This document shows, piece after piece, positions 42,522 to 51,973 of a stretch of 54,226 nucleotides of DNA. The notes beneath the pieces were generated by a model. The model made no database searches and had not been told where the DNA came from. It saw only the letters and a list, made by a program, of their open reading frames with translations. This DNA comes from a marine bacterium B5-7 (GTDB lineage Bacteria; Pseudomonadota; Gammaproteobacteria; Arenicellales; CAJQKF01): the NCBI GenBank assembly GCA_021604525.1, contig BQJD01000025.1, positions 1 through 54,226 of the forward strand, given 5' to 3'. The number at the start of each line of letters is the position of its first letter. Positions within the stretch are counted from its first letter, which is position 1. Both the position numbers and the translations under genes were made by a program.

Positions 42522-43571
42522 TCAGTCTAATGTTTTAGCGATTGTATCGTTGGTTGCACTGAACCAGTGATCGGTACGATTGATAATTGCCACCAGTGAC
42601 AACATCACTGGCACTTCCACCAGTACCCCGACAACCGTTGCCAGGGCCGCTCCGGAATTCAGACCGAATAAAGATATGGCGACCGCAACTGCCAGCTCGA
42701 AAAAATTTGACGTTCCGATCAGGCACGCAGGTGCCGCAATGTTGTGAGGCAATCGCATTACCTTGGCAGCGCCATAGGCGATAGCAAAAATACCGTAAGT
42801 CTGGATTAATAACGGTATGGCAATAAGAATAATGGTTTGCGGTTGATGGAGAATCTTCTCCGCCTGAAATCCGAACAACAGGACTACAGTGGCAAGCAGA
42901 CCAATAACAGACCAGGGTTTTAGTACTTTGACGAACGCATCAATATGATGACCGTCATGGTTGACCTGCAGGCGATGCCGGGTGAAGGCGCCCGCGATAA
43001 GCGGCAGGATGACGTACAAGGCAACCGATATCAGTAATGTTTCCCATGGCACATCAATATCACTTACGCCAAGCAAGAACGCGGCAATCGGGGCAAATGC
43101 AAATATCATGATGATATCGTTAACCGATACCTGCACCAGCGTATAGTTGGGATCGCCTTTGGTCAGCTGGCTCCAGACAAAAACCATTGCAGTACATGGC
43201 GCAACACCGAGCAATATCATGCCCGCGATATATTCGGTGGCGGATTGCGAATCGACAATATCTGCAAAGATGATTTTAAAGAAGAGCCAACCTAATGCAG
43301 CCATAGTAAATGGCTTGATCAACCAGTTTACTACGAGTGTCAGCAGGAGGCCTTTGGGTTTTTTGCCAACATCCCTGATCGCTGAAAAATCTATCTGCAC
43401 CATCATGGGATAAATCATCACCCAGATGAATAGTGCCACCACCAGGTTGACGTGTGCATATTCCAGGCTGGCGATAATCTGGAAAATAGCTGGATAAAGG
43501 TTGCCAAGGACGACACCTGCGACGATACAAAGACCGATCCATAGTGTGAGATAGCGTTCGAATAACCCCAT
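42522..43571 (-). CDS. Arsenite efflux permease ACR3
   Basis: A 349-aa inner-membrane permease of the Acr3 type, which exports arsenite. It has ten helices, and the conserved Cys of the fourth helix is in [29 protein letters not shown] and [22 protein letters not shown] are also diagnostic. The start ATG overlaps the upstream ArsC-like stop by one base (TAATG), so both are one operon on the minus strand. There is no arsR in the window, so control is unclear. Confidence 0.94.
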   Translation of the reverse strand: MGLFERYLTLWIGLCIVAGVVLGNLYPAIFQIIASLEYAHVNLVVALFIWVMIYPMMVQIDFSAIRDVGKKPKGLLLTLVVNWLIKPFTMAALGWLFFKIIFADIVDSQSATEYIAGMILLGVAPCTAMVFVWSQLTKGDPNYTLVQVSVNDIIMIFAFAPIAAFLLGVSDIDVPWETLLISVALYVILPLIAGAFTRHRLQVNHDGHHIDAFVKVLKPWSVIGLLATVVLLFGFQAEKILHQPQTIILIAIPLLIQTYGIFAIAYGAAKVMRLPHNIAAPACLIGTSNFFELAVAVAISLFGLNSGAALATVVGVLVEVPVMLSLVAIINRTDHWFSATNDTIAKTLD

Positions 43572-43903
43572 TAATATCTCTCCCCAATATCTTTAAAAAT
43601 CCGGGCCAGTTGATTTGTACTTGCTTTTAACAAGGGTTGCGTGAGCAGTTCATGAATGCGGACTTGAATAATACCGACAACGTGATCGAATGCCTTGTCG
43701 ATGTCCGGATTTGTGCCCACAACCTGTGAAGGATCGGGCAAACCCCAATGCACTTTAAGGGCATTGCCAACCGGGTTGCTTCCAGCGCTCGCCTCGTCAG
43801 TAAAATCGCCAGCGATATGACGCGTAAACGCCTCGCTCAATATGTTGCGGCAGGTGTTATGAGAGCAATTAAATAACAACTTCAATGGCTGATCGCTAAT
43901 CAT
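43571..43903 (-). CDS. Shortened low-molecular-weight phosphatase/ArsC-like protein
   Basis: A 110-aa protein of the LMW-PTP/ArsC family. The P-loop CSHNTCRN (Cx5R) and [12 protein letters not shown] are intact, and the C-terminal [12 protein letters not shown] is also kept. About 50 residues usual between SAGSNPVG and the HWGLPDP segment are missing, and the join is in frame at about base 43765. The lost part normally carries the resolving Cys and a helix bundle. ATG 43903 or 43906 has AGGAT upstream; the longer frame starts with GTG at 43951. It is in an operon with acr3, whose role in arsenic resistance is clear; the enzyme may be inactive. Confidence 0.7.
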   Translation of the reverse strand: MISDQPLKLLFNCSHNTCRNILSEAFTRHIAGDFTDEASAGSNPVGNALKVHWGLPDPSQVVGTNPDIDKAFDHVVGIIQVRIHELLTQPLLKASTNQLARIFKDIGERY

Positions 43904-44204
43904 CATTATCCTGACAAATTCTATCAATTTCCGGGTAACAGGATATTTCACCAGGGAATCGTTACAAATAGCATATTGACCAGTCAGGTGGAGCGTCGAT
44001 ATTTGAATTTTTATTTATCCAGCGACTGACATTATATGGGGATTGTTGTGATATCGGTATGGTGCCGTTACAGCACTGCAGGCTTCCCCGTACATTCCCC
44101 ATGAGCAGGATTATCAGGCGTTGTGTGTAACGCTTTAATCATGATTCAGGTTATCTTGGTAAACTCATCTCCTGTTTAAGACTCGCAACGGAACCCCCAT
44201 ACAT

Positions 44205-44306
44205 ATGCCCGATAAAATTGATGTGCCGGAAAACGATTCTGGCCTTGAACTTGACCCACCTAACCAGCCAGAATACCGCCTCAATCCTGAGGAAGCATCT
44301 CTTTAA
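44205..44306 (+). CDS. Small ORF, 33 aa, coupled to the PGPGW gene
   Basis: The frame from ATG 44205 encodes an acidic, Pro-rich 33-aa peptide (MPDKIDVPENDSGLELDPPN to EEASL) that ends at TAA 44304-44306. It overlaps the next ATG by one base (TAATG). The overlap and the spacing suggest a real upstream gene, but the ribosome binding site is weak and I know no family for it. Confidence 0.4.
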   Translation: MPDKIDVPENDSGLELDPPNQPEYRLNPEEASL

Positions 44307-44740
44307 TGTCATTGTTTGAATTGTGGTCTGACCTGCCTTCGGCGATGGTAGGTTGGGTCAGCGTGTTGTCGATTTTTACCTTTCTCGCATCACTGATACT
44401 GATGCCGTTGATCGTAATTAAAATTCCCGTTGATTACTTCCAAAAAGAACGCCGTCACGAGGCCAAACTGCGTCGGGTACATCCATTGTCCTATCTGATA
44501 GTACGGATTCTGAAAAACGCTCTCGCGGTGTTGCTGATAGTTGGTGGATTTTTCATGCTGGTGTTACCGGGTCAAGGATTATTGACGATCTTGATCGGTG
44601 TGGGCGTCTCAGATTTCCCCGGCAAGTATCGGCTGGAACGCTGGATTGTCAATAGACCTGGTATTCTCACTGCTATTAACTGGATTCGTCGTAAAGCAAA
44701 AGTAGAGCCGCTAATACCACCAGCCGAGATAACCGACTAG
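44306..44740 (+). CDS. PGPGW-type transmembrane protein
   Basis: A 144-aa membrane protein with three to four helices. The motif LPGQGLLTILIGVGV is the PGPGW-type signature of a family of unknown function, followed by the conserved DFPGKYRLERWIV segment and a basic tail. Start ATG 44306 overlaps the preceding small ORF. Its TAG stop (44738-44740) is the first three bases of repeat copy 2. Confidence 0.82.
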   Translation: MSLFELWSDLPSAMVGWVSVLSIFTFLASLILMPLIVIKIPVDYFQKERRHEAKLRRVHPLSYLIVRILKNALAVLLIVGGFFMLVLPGQGLLTILIGVGVSDFPGKYRLERWIVNRPGILTAINWIRRKAKVEPLIPPAEITD

Positions 44741-44879
44741 AACCCGTCTCAAAATGGCTGCAACCCATCCATACGGTGTTAACTGCTCGCTCAAATACTC
44801 AATTATCCATGTGAACTGCGCGTTGTCTCTTTCAATTGCCTTGTCCTGGCAGCCTTCTCTCATTCTGAGACAGGTTTTG
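44738..44879 (+). repeat. Copy 2 of the dispersed palindromic element
   Basis: 142 bp, about 82% identical to copy 1 (41975-42119). The left end AACCCGTCTCAAAATGG pairs with the complement of the right end (AACCTGTCTCAGAATGA), 14 of 17 positions. It sits between the convergent PGPGW gene and ybfF, where its stem could also end transcription from both sides. No transposase. Confidence 0.88.
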
Positions 44880-44919
44880 GTTACGTGATGGGTGGGGGTC
44901 GTCCGCTATGCGGGGCTGA

Positions 44920-45699
44920 TCAGCCTTGCGAGTTAATCCCATGGCCAAATTCGTGAACGGCGTCTATTACCCGTTGCGGCTTTTCGGCATGCAGCCAATG
45001 GCCGGCTTCATCGATCGCTTCCATGTGGGCGTTGGGAAAATAGCGATCAATTTCACCTTGATACGCTTCGGTGACGTAATTCGATTGTCGGCCATATAGA
45101 AAAAGGCTCGGCTTTTCAAAACGCCGAACATCAAAATCCGGGAATCCAACTAGTGAACCCATACCTTCTGATAATCCACGAAGATTCACACGCCATTTAA
45201 AACCACCTTCGGCAGCTACCAGATTCTGCGACAGAAACATGCGCAAGCCCTTCTCGGCAATGTCGCGACTCAATACTCTATCAAGATCCTGGCGATTGTT
45301 GATTGTATCGAGATCGACCTTGAGCAACGTGTTAATCAAGGTTTCGTGAGAATGGTTATAGCTAATCGGGGCAATGTCCACAACAACCAGGCCGGCAACA
45401 CGTTCGGGGTACAACAGGGCGGCGGCCATGGCAGTCTTACCACCCATGCTGTGGCCAAGCAGAATAACTTCATCAAGTTCCAAGTCATTTCCAAGGGCGA
45501 TTATATCCGCCGCCATTGACTCATAGGATACATCGTCACTCCAGTCGGAGCGGCCATGGTTTCTGAGATCAACAGTAATTACGCGAAATGAAACCTTGAG
45601 CCTGGAAGCGATTCCACGCCAGTTGGTCATGGAGCCGAACAACCCGTGCAGGATAATCAGCGGCGGGCCGTGACCCTCGTCTTTATAGTTGAGATTCAC
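44920..45699 (-). CDS. Alpha/beta hydrolase, YbfF-like esterase
   Basis: A 259-aa single-domain hydrolase close to E. coli YbfF, an acyl-CoA/ester hydrolase. Features are ILHGLFGSMTNWRG (oxyanion), TVDLRNHGRSDWS, the nucleophile in LLGHSMGGKTAMAAAL, LFLYGRQSNYV near the acid, and His in DEAGHWLHAEKP. The start ATG 45699 is 18 bp after the lpd stop on the same strand, so it is probably the last gene of the pyruvate dehydrogenase operon. Confidence 0.87.
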   Translation of the reverse strand: MNLNYKDEGHGPPLIILHGLFGSMTNWRGIASRLKVSFRVITVDLRNHGRSDWSDDVSYESMAADIIALGNDLELDEVILLGHSMGGKTAMAAALLYPERVAGLVVVDIAPISYNHSHETLINTLLKVDLDTINNRQDLDRVLSRDIAEKGLRMFLSQNLVAAEGGFKWRVNLRGLSEGMGSLVGFPDFDVRRFEKPSLFLYGRQSNYVTEAYQGEIDRYFPNAHMEAIDEAGHWLHAEKPQRVIDAVHEFGHGINSQG

Positions 45700-45717
45700 G
45701 AGATGACTGATTTCAAT

Positions 45718-47493
45718 TTATTTTTTCTTCGGTATATACAGATCGGTGATTGTGCCCTCGAACGCTTCAGCAGAAAAACCAATGGTCTCAGACAATGTCG
45801 GGTGAGGGTGAATCGTCAGTGATATATCAGCGGCGTCGCAGCCTGTTTCAATCGCAAGTGCCGCTTCGGCAATCAGATCGCCAGCATTGGTGCCGACGAT
45901 ACCGGCGCCGATCAGTCGACCGCTATCTTCATCGAACAACAATTTGGTGATGCCTTCACTTCGACCAATACTCAGTGAGCGACCACTGGCAGCCCAGGGG
46001 AATATACCTTTGCCATAATTTATGTTCTGTTCCTTGGCCTCGCGCTCGGTCACTCCTACCCACGCGACCTCCGGATCGGTATACGCAACAGATGGAATCA
46101 CTCGTGCCTCGAAACCGCTTTTCATGCCGGCTACAACTTCAGCAGCAACCTTGCCTTCGTGAACCGCTTTGTGGGCAAGCATGGGTTGGCCGACGATGTC
46201 GCCGATGGCAAAGATATGCTCGACGTTGGTCTGCATGGTTTCAGTGGTGGCAATGAAGCCCTGATCGTCCACCGAGACGCCGGCCTTGCTGGCATCAATG
46301 GAATCACCGTTGGGTCGTCGTCCAACAGATACCAGAACCTGATCAAATGTATCACTGGCGGGTGCCTTGTCGCCTTCAAAGTAAACTTCAAGATTCTCTT
46401 TGCCAATCTTGATGGCGGTTACTTTCGTATTAAGAAAGATATTGTCGTAACGTTTATTGATTCGACTATGAAGTGGTTTGACGATATCGGCATCAGCGCC
46501 GGCAATCAGTGAATCGAGCATTTCAACGACGGTCACTTTGCTGCCTAACGCTTCGTACACGGTAGCCATTTCAAGACCGATGATACCGCCGCCGACTACC
46601 AGCAGTTTTTCAGGAATGTCCTTCAGATCCAACGCACCGGTGGAGTCCATGATGCGTGGATCATCGGGGAAGCTCTGAATCGATACTGGTCTGGAACCGG
46701 CAGCAATGATCGCTTTATCGAAACGAATAGCGATTTCACTGTCTTTACCGGTAACCAATACATGATGATCGTCGATGAATTTGCCGACGCCGGTCACCAC
46801 TTTGACCTCACGCTTTTTAGCAAGGGCGGCAAGTCCGCCGGTGAGCTTGCTGACGATACCCTGCTTCCACTTGGCCATGGCCTTGATATCGACCTTCGGC
46901 TTGCTGAATGTAACACCGCCTTCAGATGCCTCATCTGCCTCACTCAGTACCTTGGCCATGTGCAGCAATGCCTTGGATGGAATACAACCAACATTCAGAC
47001 AAACACCGCCGAGCGTGCCGAAACGCTCGACCAATACTGTGTCAACGCCGAGATCGGCTGCCCGAAATGCTGCAGTGTATCCACCGGGTCCCGAGCCGAG
47101 TACCAGCAACGCACAATTAAGGTCGGCTTTGCCGGCATGGGTCGATGTCGACATGTCGCTATCGTTTCCTTGCTTGCTCTTTATATCCGCATCTTTTGCA
47201 CTTCCTTGCGAGTCATCGTCATTGACTGATGAAGTCGTTTCATCGCTAGCATCAGCCGCTTCAATTCCGGCGATGACACTGCCTTCAGATACCCGATCGC
47301 CGACTGATACGTTCATCGACTTGATAACGCCCTTGACCGGTGAGGGGACGTCCATAGTGGCCTTGTCGGACTCAAGGGTAATTAACGGGTCTTCGGCCTC
47401 AACCGAATCACCCGGGCCGACGAGAATCTCAATGATCTCTATGTCTTCAAAATCGCCGATGTCCGGCACTTTGACCGTGGTCGTAATACTCAT
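45718..47493 (-). CDS. lpd: Dihydrolipoamide dehydrogenase with N-terminal lipoyl domain (E3)
   Basis: A 591-aa E3 that reoxidises lipoamide of the pyruvate dehydrogenase complex. The N-terminal lipoyl domain (residues 1-78) has the lipoylated Lys in ESDKATMDV. An acidic Asp/Ser/Asn-rich linker runs to about residue 120. The FAD domain starts at VLGSGPGGYTAAFRAADLG, with the redox disulfide in GGVCLNVGCIPSKAL. The C-terminal active-site His-Glu pair is in HPHPTLSETIG. An E3 with its own lipoyl domain is known from several beta- and gammaproteobacteria. It follows aceF by about 75 bp. Confidence 0.94.
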   Translation of the reverse strand: MSITTTVKVPDIGDFEDIEIIEILVGPGDSVEAEDPLITLESDKATMDVPSPVKGVIKSMNVSVGDRVSEGSVIAGIEAADASDETTSSVNDDDSQGSAKDADIKSKQGNDSDMSTSTHAGKADLNCALLVLGSGPGGYTAAFRAADLGVDTVLVERFGTLGGVCLNVGCIPSKALLHMAKVLSEADEASEGGVTFSKPKVDIKAMAKWKQGIVSKLTGGLAALAKKREVKVVTGVGKFIDDHHVLVTGKDSEIAIRFDKAIIAAGSRPVSIQSFPDDPRIMDSTGALDLKDIPEKLLVVGGGIIGLEMATVYEALGSKVTVVEMLDSLIAGADADIVKPLHSRINKRYDNIFLNTKVTAIKIGKENLEVYFEGDKAPASDTFDQVLVSVGRRPNGDSIDASKAGVSVDDQGFIATTETMQTNVEHIFAIGDIVGQPMLAHKAVHEGKVAAEVVAGMKSGFEARVIPSVAYTDPEVAWVGVTEREAKEQNINYGKGIFPWAASGRSLSIGRSEGITKLLFDEDSGRLIGAGIVGTNAGDLIAEAALAIETGCDAADISLTIHPHPTLSETIGFSAEAFEGTITDLYIPKKK

Positions 47494-47567
47494 TAGTCAA
47501 TCTCCTTGGGCGGCGACCACTGTCGGCCGTCGCGAAACCGATGCTTGCACCTTGCAGTTATCGGGAC

Positions 47568-49013
47568 TTACAGCAGAAGTCGCCGGGGATCTTTGAGTGC
47601 CTGGCAAAGATATGCGGTGAATCGTGCCGCCTCGGCGCCATCGATTACCCGATGATCGTAAGACAGGCTGATCGGCAGTATCAGACGTGGCACAAACTTT
47701 TTGCCATTGTAAACCGGTATCATACGGCTTCGCGTCAGGCCGAGAATGGCAACTTCCGGCGCATTGACAATCGGCGTGAACGAAGTGCCGCCGATACCGC
47801 CAAGACTCGAAATACTCATCGATCCGCCCTGCATTTCACCCGGCTTCAATTTACCATCGCGGGCTCTTGCGCTGACCTCGCTCATCTCGTCAGCCAATTC
47901 GAGAATCCCCTTGCTATCGACATCCCTGAACACAGGAACCACCAGACCACCCGGTGTATCGACGGCAATGCCTATGTGAAAGTATTTTTTATAGACAAGC
48001 CTCTGTCCATCCGGTGTCAGTGAAGAATTGAAGTTCGGAAATTCCTTTAGCGCAGTGGACAGCGCCTTCATGGCGAAGGCTAGTAGTGTAATTTTGGTAG
48101 ACGATTTGCGACGTGCAAGTTCCTCGTTTATTTCCTTGCGGAAGGCTTCAAGGTCGGTAATGTCCGATTCGTCGTTATGGGTAACGTGGGGTATGTTGAG
48201 CCAGGCCCGATGCAGATGTGCACCAGATATTTTTTTGATGCGTGAAAGATCTGTTACCTCAACTTCGCCGAATTTGCTGAAGTCGACTTCGGGCATTTGC
48301 GGAATGCCCACGCCTTCAACGGTACCATGCTGTGTGGCAGGTTCCGACAGACGAGCCTTGATGTATTCCTTGATGTCGCTTTTGAGTATTCGTCCCTTGG
48401 CGCCGCTGCCTCGAATCTGATTGAGATCTGCGCCAAGTTCACGGGCGAAGCGTCGAATACCCGGGCTTGCGTGAGGCAGGGCACCACCAGCTCGCTCTAC
48501 CGGTGGTGGCAAACTCGTTGGTGGCGACCGCCGGCTTGACCGTGATATGTCACGATTTCCATCGTCGCCAGACTTGAGTCTGGAAGCGTCATCGGTTGCT
48601 GGTTTATCTTCGCTCGATCCTTTATCTTCGTCTTTGTCGGCATCATCGACTTGTGCTTTATCCTCACCGGTTTCGTCGGTCCTGGATGAGTCGTCATTGC
48701 TGCTCACATCATTCGGTTTACGATCTTCATCACCGTCATCACCGCCGGATGGATCAGCATCGGACGAATCCTCGCCTGGTTTCATTCTTGCCACCAGGCT
48801 GCCTTCCGATACCTTATCGCCAACCTTGACGGTTACCTCGTCTATGGTGCCATCGGCAGGAGAAGGCACATCCATGGTGGCCTTGTCGGATTCAAGCGTA
48901 ATGAGCGGATCTTCGGCTTTAACCGTGTCACCGGATGAAACCAGTATTTCTATGATCTCGACGTTGTCAAAATCGCCGATGTCGGGAACCTTGATCTCGA
49001 TTGTGTCAGGCAT
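47568..49013 (-). CDS. aceF: Dihydrolipoamide acetyltransferase (E2)
   Basis: A 481-aa E2 with one lipoyl domain (residues 1-75, Lys in ESDKATMDVPSP). An unusually acidic, Ser-rich linker of about 90 residues follows, then a peripheral-subunit-binding domain (SPGIRRFARELGADLNQI) and the acetyltransferase core ending in SYDHRVIDGAEAARF with the catalytic His. Bacterial aceF products often have up to three lipoyl domains; here there is one. GGAGG precedes the ATG at 49013 by 7 nt, which rules out the TTG 6 bp upstream. aceE lies directly upstream. Confidence 0.94.
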   Translation of the reverse strand: MPDTIEIKVPDIGDFDNVEIIEILVSSGDTVKAEDPLITLESDKATMDVPSPADGTIDEVTVKVGDKVSEGSLVARMKPGEDSSDADPSGGDDGDEDRKPNDVSSNDDSSRTDETGEDKAQVDDADKDEDKGSSEDKPATDDASRLKSGDDGNRDISRSSRRSPPTSLPPPVERAGGALPHASPGIRRFARELGADLNQIRGSGAKGRILKSDIKEYIKARLSEPATQHGTVEGVGIPQMPEVDFSKFGEVEVTDLSRIKKISGAHLHRAWLNIPHVTHNDESDITDLEAFRKEINEELARRKSSTKITLLAFAMKALSTALKEFPNFNSSLTPDGQRLVYKKYFHIGIAVDTPGGLVVPVFRDVDSKGILELADEMSEVSARARDGKLKPGEMQGGSMSISSLGGIGGTSFTPIVNAPEVAILGLTRSRMIPVYNGKKFVPRLILPISLSYDHRVIDGAEAARFTAYLCQALKDPRRLLL

Positions 49014-49029
49014 GTTCAACCCTCCTTAG

Positions 49030-51699
49030 TTATACCGTTCGCGGGTTGGGCTTTTTGGGATCGACGCCGTATAGCTTGATGGCGTCTTTCACCTTGCTCA
49101 CAGCAATCAGATCTTCGTCAGCCAGGGACTTTAACGCTGCAACGGCGACGTAATGACGATCTACTTCGAAGAACCGCCTGAGTTCGGCACGCGTGTCGCT
49201 CCGTCCAAATCCGTCGGTGCCAAGAACGGTATAGCGTTGCGGGATGAACTGTCGAATTTGATCGGCGTGGGCACATATATAATCCGTAGCCGCGACAACC
49301 GGCGCATTGTCACCGGACAAACACTGAGTAACATAGGGTTGTCGCTGTTTACCGCCGGGATGAAGAAGGTTGTAGCGTTCGTTATCACGACCTTCACGGG
49401 CCAGTTCATTGAAGCTGGTTACGCTCCAGACATCGCTGTCAATATCGAAATCATCCTTAAGCAGTTTTGCGGCAGCCAGGACTTCGTTAAGAATGGTGCC
49501 TGAGCCGAGCATATGCACCAGCAGCCTCTTACTGCGACGCCGTGACTTGCTCAGGCGATGCATGCCTTTCAGTATGCCTTCCTCGGCACCATCGGGCATT
49601 GCTGGATGCACGTAGTTCTCGTTCATGCAGGTGATGTAGTAATAAACATTTTCCTGTTCCTTGTACATGCGTCGCATACCGTCTTGAATAATCACTGCCA
49701 GCTCGTAAGCATAAGCGGGATCGTAGGCGATGCAGTTGGGAATGGTGGCGGCGAGTACATGACTGTGACCGTCCTGATGCTGCAGACCTTCGCCGTTTAA
49801 GGTGGTTCGACCAGCGGTGCCGCCGATCAGGAAGCCGCGCGCCTGTATGTCTCCGGACGCCCAGGCCAGATCACCAACCCGTTGAAAGCCGAACATGGAA
49901 TAGAAAATAAAAAATGGCACCATCGGCAGATTATGATTACTGTAAGACGTCGCTGCGGCCATCCACGACGACATCGCACCGGCCTCATTGATCCCTTCCT
50001 GTAGCACCTGACCTTTTTTGTCTTCCCGGTAGAACATCAGGTGATCGTGATCTTCCGGCTCGTACAGTTGCCCTTTGGGAGAATAGATACCCAATTGCCG
50101 GAACATGCCTTCCATGCCGAAGGTGCGCGATTCATCCGGTACGATAGGCACGACCCGGCTGCCGATGTTTTTATCCCGTATCAGCGTGGTGAGAATTCGC
50201 ACGAATGCCATGGTGGTGGAAATTTCCCGCTCACCTGTTCCTTCAAGCTGCGATTTAAATGCAGTGAGTTCAGGCACCTTCAGCGATTCGGATTCAGTCA
50301 GGCGCGTTGGCAGGTAGCCGCCCAGTTCCTTGCGTCGTGCCTTCATGTAAACCATTTCCGGACTGTCTTCAGGAGGCCGGTAGTAGGGCGCGTCGACGAC
50401 CTCTTCGTCATTAAGCGGAATGTTGAAGCGATCGCGAAATGCCAGCAAGGAATCTTCCGCCATTTTCTTTTGTTGGTGGGTGATATTCTGACCTTCGCCG
50501 GATTCACCCATGCCATAGCCCTTCACGGTTTTGGCGAGAATGACGGTTGGTTGACCGGTATGAGCGATAGCCGCTGCATAAGCGGCAAAGACCTTGTGCG
50601 GATCGTGACCGCCGCGATTGAGTCGCCAGATATCCTCGTCTGTCATGTTCGAGACCATGGCTTTGAGTTCTGGATATTTACCGAAAAAGAAATCGCGGGT
50701 GTAGGCGCCACCGTGGGCTTTGAATGCCTGGTATTCGCCGTCGACCGCCTCCTCCATGCGCTTTTTCAGCAGGCCCTGGGTGTCGCGCATCAACAGGGGA
50801 TCCCAGTACGAGCCCCAGATGACCTTGATGACGTTCCAGCCTGCGCCGCGAAATTCGCCTTCGAGTTCCTGGATAATCTTGCCATTGCCACGCACCGGAC
50901 CGTCGAGACGTTGCAAATTGCAATTGACCACGAAGATCAGATTGTCGAGCTGTTCGCGGCCGGCCAAGGAAATAGCGCCCATGGACTCCGGCTCGTCCAT
51001 TTCGCCATCGCCCATGAATGCCCATACCTTGCGATTGGCTGTGTCGAGCATTTCGCGATGATGCAGGTACTTCATGAAACGCGCCTGATAAATCGCCTGG
51101 AGTGGACCAAGACCCATGCTGACCGTCGGGAATTGCCAGAATTTCGGCATGAGCCAGGGGTGGGGATACGACGACAAGCCCGGTTGTTCTACCTCCTGGC
51201 GAAAGCCTTCCATCTGCTCTTCGCTGATGCGTCCTTCAAGGTAAGCGCGGGCGTAAATACCCGGCGCGGAGTGACCCTGAAAGAAAATCATGTCGCCGCC
51301 GTGATTTTTATCCGGCGCATGCCAGAAATGATTGAATCCGACGTCGTATAACGTTGCCGAGGAGGCAAAACTCGCAATATGACCGCCTAGTTCGGATTTC
51401 ATGCGGTTGGCGCGAACCACCATGGCCAAGGCATTCCAGCGGATCAATGATCGAATCTGCCATTCGAGTGCCGGATCGCCGGGACTGCGTTTTTCAAGCG
51501 CCGCCGGAATGGTGTTCAGATAGGCGGTGGTGGCGCGATAGGGAATATGTGTGCCGGAGCGGCGTGCCTGTTCGATCAGATGTTCGATCAGGAAGTGGGC
51601 GCGTTCGGGACCTTCGCGCTCCAGTACGGCTTCAAGTGCCTCACTCCATTCCCGGGTCTCGAGCGGGTCGACATCGTTGTTATTGCGCGGCTCGTTCAT
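49030..51699 (-). CDS. aceE: Pyruvate dehydrogenase E1 component, homodimeric type
   Basis: An 889-aa E1 of the homodimeric gammaproteobacterial type that decarboxylates pyruvate with thiamine diphosphate and acetylates lipoyl E2. The ThDP-binding motif GDGEMDEPESMGAISLAG lies near residue 230, and DKNHGGDMIFFQGHSAPGIYARA and EGEFRGAGWNVIKVIWGSYWD are typical. The ATG at 51699 has GGAGATATT upstream; a longer frame starting 39 bp before is not conserved. It is the first gene of the aceE-aceF-lpd operon, with 16 bp to aceF. Confidence 0.95.
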   Translation of the reverse strand: MNEPRNNNDVDPLETREWSEALEAVLEREGPERAHFLIEHLIEQARRSGTHIPYRATTAYLNTIPAALEKRSPGDPALEWQIRSLIRWNALAMVVRANRMKSELGGHIASFASSATLYDVGFNHFWHAPDKNHGGDMIFFQGHSAPGIYARAYLEGRISEEQMEGFRQEVEQPGLSSYPHPWLMPKFWQFPTVSMGLGPLQAIYQARFMKYLHHREMLDTANRKVWAFMGDGEMDEPESMGAISLAGREQLDNLIFVVNCNLQRLDGPVRGNGKIIQELEGEFRGAGWNVIKVIWGSYWDPLLMRDTQGLLKKRMEEAVDGEYQAFKAHGGAYTRDFFFGKYPELKAMVSNMTDEDIWRLNRGGHDPHKVFAAYAAAIAHTGQPTVILAKTVKGYGMGESGEGQNITHQQKKMAEDSLLAFRDRFNIPLNDEEVVDAPYYRPPEDSPEMVYMKARRKELGGYLPTRLTESESLKVPELTAFKSQLEGTGEREISTTMAFVRILTTLIRDKNIGSRVVPIVPDESRTFGMEGMFRQLGIYSPKGQLYEPEDHDHLMFYREDKKGQVLQEGINEAGAMSSWMAAATSYSNHNLPMVPFFIFYSMFGFQRVGDLAWASGDIQARGFLIGGTAGRTTLNGEGLQHQDGHSHVLAATIPNCIAYDPAYAYELAVIIQDGMRRMYKEQENVYYYITCMNENYVHPAMPDGAEEGILKGMHRLSKSRRRSKRLLVHMLGSGTILNEVLAAAKLLKDDFDIDSDVWSVTSFNELAREGRDNERYNLLHPGGKQRQPYVTQCLSGDNAPVVAATDYICAHADQIRQFIPQRYTVLGTDGFGRSDTRAELRRFFEVDRHYVAVAALKSLADEDLIAVSKVKDAIKLYGVDPKKPNPRTV

Positions 51700-51792
51700 G
51701 TGCGAATATCTCCTGAATCTCGCTTTTGAATCCGCCACGGAACATGCTTGGCGGACTTTGGTTTTCGCCGCTAATGTGACACTATACGGCGC

Positions 51793-51812
51793 CCGCCAGC
51801 GGCGGATTTTTT
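51793..51812 (+). terminator. Terminator-like hairpin plus T run in the aceE/sulfurylase divergent gap
   Basis: CCGCC-AGC-GGCGG followed by ATTTTTT forms a short intrinsic-terminator-like structure on the plus strand. There is no plus-strand gene just upstream, so it may stop antisense transcription through aceE or act in a leader. Confidence 0.3.
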
Positions 51813-51973
51813 ATCGTTTGTACAATCTTAGCATGGAACAATCGACGCTCTGCGAGCGACGAATCGGCTAACCGCATAAGGTTGATATGGCAATGATTTC
51901 AGGCATGTTCAGGACAACCAATTGATGAGTAATTTGCGACAGCACAAGTCGGGTATCAGGGAGCTTAAGTAAC

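Noticed and set aside
43952-44204. Search for an ArsR gene or ArsR operator upstream of the arsenic pair
   Set aside because: No helix-turn-helix frame and no convincing inverted repeat is visible in the gap.
46775-47596. 273-codon plus-strand open frame antisense to lpd and the aceF end
   Set aside because: Ser/Pro/Thr-rich translation typical of an antisense shadow; both opposite-strand genes are certain.
50041-51351. 436-codon open frame on the plus strand inside aceE
   Set aside because: It lies fully antisense to the highly conserved aceE coding sequence, has no family features and no ribosome binding site; it is a codon-usage shadow.
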